From the NCBI GenBank assembly GCA_019022495.1, contig JAFEKR010000047.1, positions 124,001 to 188,000 of the forward strand: a DNA stretch of 64,000 nucleotides, read 5' to 3'. This document shows, one piece after another, positions 55,501 through 64,000 of the stretch. The notes under the pieces are model-generated. The model was not told the DNA's origin, searched no databases, and saw only the letters and a program-made list of their open reading frames with translations. The DNA comes from Epichloe hybrida (lineage: Eukaryota > Ascomycota > Sordariomycetes > Hypocreales > Clavicipitaceae). The position numbers and the translations under genes are program-made. How positions within the stretch are numbered: position 1 is the first letter of the stretch; every line of letters starts with the position of its first letter.

Positions 55501-58500
55501 CTATTAAAAAGAGAGATTTATTAACTTTACTAAAGGTTTAGTTATCCCTTAATTTAATAGCTTATAAAGATCCTTTAATAAGCTAGTTATAATATTAAAC
55601 GCTATATAATTAAGAAGCTTACTAAAGTCTATTACTATTATTAGATAAATAGAAAAGCCCTTAGATAGTTTAAATTCTCCCTTAAAGATAACTATAACTT
55701 TAACTATAAGATTATTATTAATATTATATAAATTAATAGCTAGCTAGTTCTTCATGTTATTAATTTAGTAACCTTATTTTAAGTAGCCTAATTCCTTAAC
55801 CCTAAGAAGCAAAAAGCTTATAATATCTAGGATATAATTAGAGAGTGCTAGATTAATATATATCTAGGCCCTCTAGACTAGATTATTTATAATACTAGTA
55901 ATAACTTTACCTTAGCTAAATTTAGGCATTATGCTTACTTAATATTAATTAATATTAATAAGATACCTATTAAAGCCTATAATAGCATTAGAAAGGTTAA
56001 GAGATATTATAGACCCCTTTACTAGGCTTATAATATTATTATAGACTTAATTAGTAAGGAAATTACTTCTAAGTAGTAACTCTAGATAGCTATTAAAGCT
56101 ATTAATAACTTAGTAAGCCCTAATAGCCTTATACTAACCTTACTAGTCTTTAGAGCTTACCTATAGATAATAGATAAGTTATTACTAAGTGTCTTTATTA
56201 TTTAATAAGCTAAAGTAATTTAGAAAGTAACTAATAAAGTTTGCTATTACCTAGCTAAGAGATAAGTCTATAAGGCCCTTAGCGCCTAGAATAGCCCTAA
56301 TATATTGCTAATATATTAGCTACTACTATAGGCTAATATACGTATATAAAGAGAAAAAGGTAAATAGTATAGCCCTTATAAGCTATTAGCTACTAATAGG
56401 GAGACTTATATAGTTAAGATACCCTATAGCCTAGCTAAGTTTTGCTTTATAGTAGTGAAGTTATACTATAAGAACTTATAGTATATAAGGGCTAATAAGT
56501 AAAGCCTTTAGGATATTAAGGAGTATAACCTAGGCCTAGAGGTCCTTACTTATAGTATAGCCCCTTCCTATACTATAGCCCTCTTTAATACTATAGTCCT
56601 ATTATAAGAAAGGGCTAAGGGGGCTAAAAGGGATAAGCTACCTATAAAGGGTAATAGGGTAGAAGAAGAGGAAGAGATACTAGTTAAGAGAAAGTAAGGG
56701 AGGCTAAGGAAAAACCTTATAGTTTAATTCTTTATTAATAAGGGCATAGAGAAGCTTATAAAGGCTATTAAGGCTAAAGGTAATTCTATAGGAAGCTATA
56801 AAGTTAAAGAACTTATAATAAGCCTTAAGGTAGCTAAAGCTACCTCTATAGGAAGCTATAAAGCTAGTAACCCTAAGGAAGTAAAAGCAAAGGTAATTAG
56901 GGCCTAGGTTTATAATCCTAAGGAGCTTATTAAACCTATAAAGCCTCTTATATTTATTAATAAAGACTAAGAGAAAGCATTAATTAAGGAGATTATAGCT
57001 AAAGGAGTGCTAAATATAGTATTCCTTATAGTAAAAGAAAAGGCTAACTAAAACCTTACCCTTTAACTTCACTAAGAGGGAAAGATTATAACCCTAGGGA
57101 GCCCCTTTAAATAATCTAATTAAGCTAAGATTAATGTATTATAAGCTTATAATATATTTAGATTTATAATATTTAATCTAGTAAAGCATAGAGGCTACTA
57201 GATCTTTAATTCTTATATAGTCTAAGAGATTAAAGGTAAAGGCACTAAAACACTATATAAGAAATCGCGCCTTATTATATAAGGGTATAATAATAGAGGA
57301 AAAGAGGCTATCTTAACCTAATTACTAATAATATAGCGATTAAGCTAACGGATTATTATGGCCCTTACTCTATTATTAAAGTAAAAGGGAATTTACCTTT
57401 AGCTATAAGACCTTACATAAGCTTATATTTAATCCTAAATAACCCTAAATAGGCTAATTATTATAAAGTTACTAAAGTAAATTATATACCTCTTTCTAAA
57501 AGGTATAATAATAAAGGTTATTAAGCCCCTCTATAGGATTATAGAGGCTAGAACCTACTAGTAAGTAATATATTTTTGCTACTATAGGGATAATCTTAAT
57601 ATAATAACCTTAATATATAATCCCTGCTTACTAATCACGGCCCTAAATAATAAAAACCTCTTTAGTATTATAGGGATATAAATAGATAATACACTAGGCC
57701 TTAGTAATAATAACTTCTTTAAGAAAGAAGAAAAAGAGCTTTAAAAGGTAAAGTTTATAGCTAAAGAAAAACAACGCCTTATAACTACAAATCCCCTTAT
57801 CTTTAATAGCTATATCTTAACCTAGAACACTAATAACTCCCTAACCCTAACCTAAAAGGGCTAAAGTTAGAAGATTAAGGAAATTAACCCTTAATTACTA
57901 ATAGTAAGGCAAGATTACATAGAGTAAAGAGCTTAAGGAAGTTATATTATAATAGTCTATTAACTAAAGGCATTATATAACCTATTAATTACTATATAAC
58001 ACTAAGAACCCTTTACTAATAATATCTTATAACTTAATAAATGCCTTAAGTAGTAAATTAAGCATTAGTAATAGGGATTATAGTATATCCCCTTAACTCT
58101 TAAAGAAGCAAAGCTCTTTATATTTATAAATAAGTCCCTTACTAATAATAAAGATCTAAGTTTATAGATTAGATATATTATTATAATTAGTAATAAAGTA
58201 ATAAAGGAAAATAATACCTTTATCTTAAAAGGGAATATTATTATATATAGCTCTATAAAAAGCAAGCGTGTGACCTATAGCGCACTTATATCTAAGCTAT
58301 ATATCATAGTTTAAGGTACTAATATTATGTATGTAATATCTATAACCCTTTAAATAATTATAGACTAATTAAAGATACCTTAGATCCTAATAATTCTCTA
58401 TATAGACTCTTTCTTATTATATAAATGCCTTATAAAGCTAGGCATAAAAAAAGAGAAGTGGCTAATAATTAATATTATAGCCCTATAGTAGTTATATAAG

Positions 58501-58853
58501 AGAAGGGAAGTCTATAAAGTTAGATAGATTAATAGCAGTAATAATCTAGCTAATATAATAATAAAGGCATTACTAAATTTAGCCCTTTTAACCTTAATTA
58601 ATTTAAATAAATTAATAATTTATATAAAAGGATAAGTTAAAAGACCTATAAGGTTAGGTAAAGGGGAGGATTAATATAATAGGTATGTAAGTATAGATTA
58701 TAATAACTAGGTTAATTAGAATAACTAAAGCTATAATAGCTAATAAGAACTATGGATTTCTATTAAGGGATTTACTTATATACACTTTCCTTTAATCTAA
58801 TTTTTATTACGTTTTTAGGCTCCTTTAGCCATAAAGAAAAGAGAGAGTGCTAG

Positions 58854-59142
58854 TGTGGCTTCCTTTAGACCTTTAGATAATAAATAGTCTAACCATAGCT
58901 AAAGAGTAAAGCTACTAAAGGGATACATATAATGCAATTAAACGCATCGCAGGCTACCTCACTCCGTTAGCAGTGGCACTACACTATAGCCTTACTTTTC
59001 CCTCTTTTTTACTTACTTTCTCTTCTAGCTAGATTCCTCTCCTTCTCCCTTTTCTCTTCTCTCTTAGTTATTAGCTATTATCATTAACTTCATTAAATTT
59101 AACCTCTTCGCACTAGTGCAACGTTCCTTGGTGTAACTAACA
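58854..59142 (+). repeat. 3' LTR of the copia element
   Basis: Begins TGTGGCTTCC, ends GTGTAACTAACA, followed at once by the target duplicate CCTAA. It retains GCAACGTTCCTTGG near its end where the 5' LTR has been changed to AT. Confidence 0.9.
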
Positions 59143-59147
59143 CCTAA

Positions 59148-61250
59148 GGCCTTTTTCTTTATAAGTCCTATAGCTATTACTAATAATAAAAAACTAGTAA
59201 TCTTAAGGACTAACTTTATTATAAAGGGATAAGTACTTAGTAGCTATATAATAGATTATTTAAGTAAATTAACTTTATTTTCTAATATCTTTAGTATATT
59301 AACTTATAAATTATAATTACCTAATATTAACTTTATTACTTAGCTATTACTTATAGTTATTAATAATTTCTTGAGTAATAAAATCCCTTTTTAATACTTA
59401 AGAATTCTCTAAAGTATTATAGCTTTTTTATTTAACTAGATATTTATAATACCTTTTATTATAGTAATATAAAATAATTCTCTTAACTTTAAACTCCTAT
59501 TTATTATCTTTAATAGTATCTTATAGTAAAAATATATTTCCTATATTTATTAAATCCCCTTTAAAAGGTTTAAGACTAGTAATATTAAATATATTATATA
59601 ATTAAGTCCTAGGTAATAATTTTAATTAATATACTAATTTATAACTCCTAATTACTTTTTTAATCTTATAAGGGCTTAAGTACTTTATAGCTAGTGTCTT
59701 ACTAAGGTATTTTAGGTTAATATTCTTTATTAATAGTAAAATATAGTTACTAACTTTAAACCTTATTAGAGTTTTTTTTTAGTTATAATATTTTTTATAC
59801 TAAGTCTATAAGTTACTTAAAAGCTATTTAATTATAGTATACTTCTCTTTTAGTACTAAAACTTTACTTTTAGCTTAATTATTTACTAAAGGGATATTTA
59901 CTATTACTTACTATAAATCTCTAGGATTATAACCTTATAATACCTTTACTAGTATATAGCTATATATTAAGTAATTACTTATATTATATATAAATTATAC
60001 TATTAATAGGTTATTTACTTAATTAGTCTTTTTAGTATAAGTAAAAGCCCTTAAATAATATTCTAAGACTTAGTTTAAATATTTTATCTAGCTATTTATC
60101 TAGGGATAAAAAGCAATACTAAGTAATTACTTAGTTATAAGAAGATAATAAAAAGTTATTTAGAAACCACTAGTAAATATAAAACCTTAGTCTATTATAA
60201 TACTTTCTAAGGCTTTATAGTCTCTAAAAATATATTCTAAGAATATAATTACTAGCTTATTACTAGTTAGTTATATTAAAATAAGAATATAAATACTATA
60301 TTTTGTAAAATAGTTAATAATAACTAGAATTATATTATAGGTTTAATTTAAATCTTTTACTAGTAGAAGTTTAGTAATAAAATCTATTAATAATTCTTAA
60401 AAAGAGTAATTAAGCACTAGTAGTATATCTAGCTTACTATATAGTTTATAATACCTTAGTTTTAAAGTCTAATAATTTATATAAGTACTAATATATACCT
60501 TTATATCTTTCTTTATTATTAGCTAATAATATTAGTTTAAAATTTAATAAAGAGTTTTACTTACTCCTTAGTGCTTAGTAATAAGGTTATTATAAGTTAG
60601 TAATAAAATTTCTTTTCTTATACCTAGAGAAATAAAAATATAATTTTTAAATATTAATATCTTAGAGAGTTTAATTAACTATATCTAGGATATAGCTATA
60701 TTACTACTTTTAAGTAACTTTAATTAAGCTATAGTAAAGTTATTACCTTACTATGCTTTATATAATTAGACTTAAATTAAGGGTTTTAATTCTAAGCTCT
60801 TTTCTAGAAAGTTAGAGTTAAACTTAGAAAAGGTTCTCTAAATAAATTAAATCCTAGCTATAATATCTCTATAAGTAGTTAGTTTAATAAATACTTCTAG
60901 TCTTATAAGAATATAAATAAATAATATTTTTAAGGGGCACTCTTATTACTTACTAGTAATAACCTATACTAGTCTATTTCTATTAGAAATAGCTAGTCTA
61001 ATAGGAAAATTAAAATAATTAAGTAATAAATAATATATATACTAAGTACTAATAGTATTACTATAGCTAGCTTATTACTTATTAATAGAAGTATAAAAAG
61101 TATTAAATAACCTTACTAATATAACTCTTCTAAGATTATCTAGATTATTAGGTTCTTTAGGAATATAGTTAAGTTATAATTTTTTAAAACCCTAGATATT
61201 AGTAGTATTATTATAGTATTATTATAACTAACTATTAGTTACACTAAGTA
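59148..61250 (-). mobile_element. Ty3/gypsy chromovirus remnant (integrase and chromodomain), minus strand
   Basis: Reading the minus strand from about 60.7 kb leftward, integrase landmarks appear among stops. They are a zinc-binding-side piece (LLLTYNNLITKH, YQLIIKKDIKVYI), LIDFITKLL, SIIID, IAFYP and YLNQVLEYYLRAFT-like sequence, and FKVSNYILLLIKNINLK. Next come LSPYKIKKVI and the typical IHNVFHVSLL equivalent (LYNIFNITSLKPF). A chromodomain-like piece follows at about 59.4-59.5 kb (YYKYLVKWKSYNTLENSW-like). Order and content fit a chromovirus, whose chromodomain directs insertion to heterochromatin. The copia element with its CCTAA duplication abuts its 3' end. LTRs were not found. Confidence 0.75.
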
Positions 61251-64000
61251 ATATTTTTATAAAGCCTATAGCACTAATAATATTACTATAGTATTCCTAT
61301 TACTTAGTATCTATAAATTTAAATAAAAAGGTAAGAAGTTATATATATATTCTTTACGCTAGCTAGCTAACTATATAGCTATTCCTAGTACTCTATTCGC
61401 TTAGTTAAGAGGGAAAACCCTTTACTAGGAAGAAAAACCCCCTTATATCTATTAATAAGCTAGCGCTAACCCTCTTCTAGGTTTACACTATATTAAGTGT
61501 AATTAATTATAGGTATTTAGTGCTAGCTTACACTAGCCTTATCCTAAAGAAAATAAAAAAGAAAGGAAAAAGTATAGTAATAGTCCTAACTAACTCCCTT
61601 TAATGCTAGTTTAGCCTTACTTTAACTTAGCTTTATATCTCTTACTTTGCCCTAGGGTATAGTGAATTTAGATTTATAATAATAATTTACTTTTTATTTG
61701 CTTTACTTCTAACTCTTCTAGTGCCTTACTTTTTAGCTAAATTTAACCTAGTACTAGTCTAAATATCTTATAAAGTCTAAGTATATAGTTTTATTTAACT
61801 ATAGTAAAGGGTAAGTAATTTAGGCCTAGTAACTAGGCGGTTTTACTCCTAGATTAATTACACGCTATTTATATATTTACTTATCTTATGCTTTATTTTC
61901 TAGCTAATATTATAGTTAGTCCCCCCCCCTCTTTCTCTTAAGTATAAAAGAGAGCTCTTTCTCCCTTAAGGTTTTAACCTTTTTCCTTTTCTTATAATAA
62001 ATTTCCTATAGGTTCTTTTCCTTTCTATTTCTTTTAGAAGCTATTTAAGGCTTCTTTAGTCTAGTGCTAGTTTAAATACTAATATTTTATATAGAAAAAT
62101 ACGCTATAATATTACTAAGCTTTATAAGTACCTTATTTTTAGTGCTATTCTAGCTTTAATTTACTTAGGAACTTATAACCTTAGATAAGTATTTAAGGAA
62201 GTTCTTAACCTAAAAGTAATTAGATTAAGTAAAAGTAAAAGGCCTAGAAGTAAGTCCCCTTTACCTTTATTTTGCCTTATTTCTAGGTCTAACCTAGGGT
62301 AACTAGGTAAGCTATAAGAGATCTAGTATATATTCTATAAGATATAATCTATTAAAAATAAGGGCTATTAGTGCTATAATATTATTAGTAAGTTAGTTTA
62401 TTTCTAGTTTAAGGGTAAGGCTAATCTATATATAAAGGGGTAATATCTAACGCCTATTTTAATTATTAGGTCTATAATTATATATATATTAAGGTAATAT
62501 TAACTCCTATGCTTATTCTAAGCTTACTCTAGTGCTAATTTACTTATAGCTAAACATTACTAGTTAGTAAGGGGAATATTAGTAATTAGTTAAGACCTAG
62601 GCTAGTATAGTTACTAGAAGTAATATAAGTGGTTTTACTTTAGCTTAGTAGTAGCTTTATTCTATAGCTAACTTTAATTATCTAGGCCCTAGAGGACTAT
62701 ATAGCTTAGGTTAAGAAACTTTATACTAAAAACTATACTAAGAAGAAATAAGGTATTACTATAGTAAGCCTAGACTTAGCTAGGTCTAGGTCTATAAAGA
62801 AATAATATAATAAGGTTATCTTTTAGCTTTAGTAGCTTAATGCCTAAGTAGTAAAGATAAACTAGCTCCTAGTTACTAGCCTATTAGCTAAGGGTAAGAG
62901 TAAGGTAATAGAGAATATAATCCCTATTCCTAAGAAGAAATAAGGCTAATTCTAGGTTAGTAAAGGGGTAGTAGTAGGCTAGTGTAAAATAATACCTATA
63001 GCTTTTTAACTTAAAATTAATCTAATAACTATTCTAGACCTATGGTTTTCCTATTATAGTATGATTTTGCCTTATATTTAGCTTGCCTCTATAGCTATAC
63101 TATTTTACCTAGTGCCTCTCTTTAGTTATTTATAGTGTCTATTTATTAGTTAGTTTAGTTACCCCTAGGGTAGCCTAGATTCTCCTTTAGTTTATATTAA
63201 CTAAAGGCTAGGTCTTATACTAATATATAGTATTAGAGTTTTCTTATACTAAGAAATTACTTTATAATATATCTTGCCTTTAGGGGATTATCTAGGGCTA
63301 GCCTTACCTCCTATATATCTCTAGGCTATTTTATTTAAGGGTATCTATAGTTATAGTTAGTGTAGTTAATAATTATATAGTACTAGTCTTTAACTATATA
63401 ACTATAGCTATATAGGGGTAAAGCTACCTTAGGAATATGCCTTTAGAAAAGGAACTTATTAAGGCTAATCTTTCCTATATATAATTATACTATTATAAAG
63501 GAAATATACTTATTAAGCTTAGTGTAAAATTTCTAGATTTCCTTTAGGTTATAGGTAAGTAAGTGATTCTCTATTAGCTCTCTCTTATACTTATATTATC
63601 TCTATTACCTATTAAAATACTAGTTTTCCTATCTTTTCTTTTACTTCTTATATAGTTATATATTTAGTTTATTATTAGTAAGTAAGGGTTTTCTTTTATA
63701 TTATAGTACTATTTACACTAAGTTAGCTATAGCCTATATCTTATTTATTATTTTACTAAGTATAATCCTTTTCTTAAACTTTTACTTTATCTTATTTAGG
63801 TAAAGGTCTAGGGGGGGGATATAAGTTTTAACTTCTAGCTAAGTAATTAGTATAGCCTTAAATACTTTAGCTATAGTCTAGAGATAGGTTAATTAGTTTA
63901 CTATAAAACTTCTAACTATTCCTTATAGTTTTCCTCCTTTCTTAGTTAGGGTATAGTAAGCGCTTACCCTATAGGTAAGAATAAGCTAGACTACATATAT
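61251..64000. repeat. AT-rich repeat sequence, element type not identified
   Basis: Continues the RIP-like composition to the window end. A C9 run followed by TCTTTCTC (61921-61937) and a G8 run (63811-63818) stand out and could be polypurine tracts of LTR elements on opposite strands. No protein family was recognised. Confidence 0.4.

Larger units (their letters stand above)
52281..59142 (+). mobile_element. Complete Ty1/copia LTR retrotransposon, RIP-inactivated
   Basis: Two 289-bp LTRs (52281-52569, 58854-59142) start TGTGGCTTCC and end in CTAACA (right; RIP-changed to CTAATA on the left). The element is flanked by the 5-bp direct duplication CCTAA (52276-52280 and 59143-59147). A purine tract AAAGAAAAGAGAGAG at 58833-58847 precedes the right LTR. 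Plus-strand remnants run in copia order. Integrase-like pieces (LVLHVINLVTLF, IYLGPLDWIIYNTSNNF, IPIKAYNSIRKVKRYY) lie at about 55.6-56.1 kb. Reverse transcriptase pieces (KSRLIIQGYN, IKPLYRI, YNPCLLI) lie at about 57.2-57.7 kb, and an RNase H piece (SSIKSKRVTYSALISKLY) near 58.25-58.3 kb. Stops occur every few codons, so no protein is made. Gag lies between 52.6 and about 55 kb. Confidence 0.9.
45826..64000. repeat. AT-rich, RIP-mutated transposon block
   Basis: From about 45.83 kb to the window end the composition switches abruptly to very AT-rich sequence (TTATTA, CTATAG, TTAGTA words). Essentially no open frame exceeds 60 codons and no host gene is present. Recognisable retroelement proteins can be traced across many stops. 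Repeats differ mainly by C-to-T and G-to-A transitions, the signature of repeat-induced point mutation in ascomycetes. Only LTR cores keep GC-rich words. Confidence 0.9.

Noticed and set aside
58065..58265. 66-codon minus-strand frame in the AT-rich block
   Set aside because: It is antisense to the RNase H end of the dead copia element; Ile/Leu/Tyr richness is just AT composition.

Overview
The window comes from a filamentous ascomycete fungus. The conserved proteins look like Sordariomycetes, probably Hypocreales. Signs are short GT-AG introns with GTAAGT/GTGAGT donors, gene spacing of about 1-3 kb, a fungal PEX20, chromovirus and Ty1/copia remnants, and an 18-kb AT-rich block riddled with stops, the usual result of repeat-induced point mutation (RIP). 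The genus is not determined.

Layout. 0-4 kb: SEM1/DSS1 (+), phosphoglycerate kinase (-) and an Mpv17/PMP22 membrane protein (-). 4-10 kb: gene-poor, with a decayed cytochrome P450 and other possible relics. 10.3-11.3 kb: a secreted-type protein of thirteen 16-residue repeats whose signal peptide is out of frame. 12.4 kb: tRNA-Arg(CCG). 13.5-22 kb: an acidic CRF1/IFH1-like nuclear protein (-), a kinesin-6-like motor (+) and a Cys-rich membrane protein (-). 24.7-26 kb: a GT31-like glycosyltransferase (-), then two short foldback elements. 28.4-29.1 kb: a three-exon small secreted protein (-), visible only after splicing. 30-39.5 kb: WHI2-like BTB protein (+), SEC13 (-), PEX20 (+) and a single-pass membrane protein (-). 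41.1-43.1 kb: a 1.97-kb element with 65-bp terminal inverted repeats and a degenerate gene. 44.2-45.8 kb: a BCS1-type AAA ATPase ending at the edge of the AT-rich block. 45.8-64 kb: nested RIP-mutated transposons. These are a complete Ty1/copia element with 289-bp LTRs and CCTAA target-site duplications, a second copia copy head-to-head with it, a 1.94-kb element with short inverted ends inside that copy, and a minus-strand Ty3/gypsy chromovirus remnant.

The genes do not form a pathway or a biosynthetic cluster. Most are single-copy housekeeping functions: proteasome/TREX-2, glycolysis, COPII and nuclear pore, peroxisomal import, stress signalling, cytokinesis. Mobile DNA and fast-evolving genes lie between them. 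Three otherwise good genes (repeat protein, kinesin, WHI2) carry frame breaks that each fit a single missing base. I suspect assembly deletions rather than loss of function; the P450 relic has shifts in the other direction and does look decayed.
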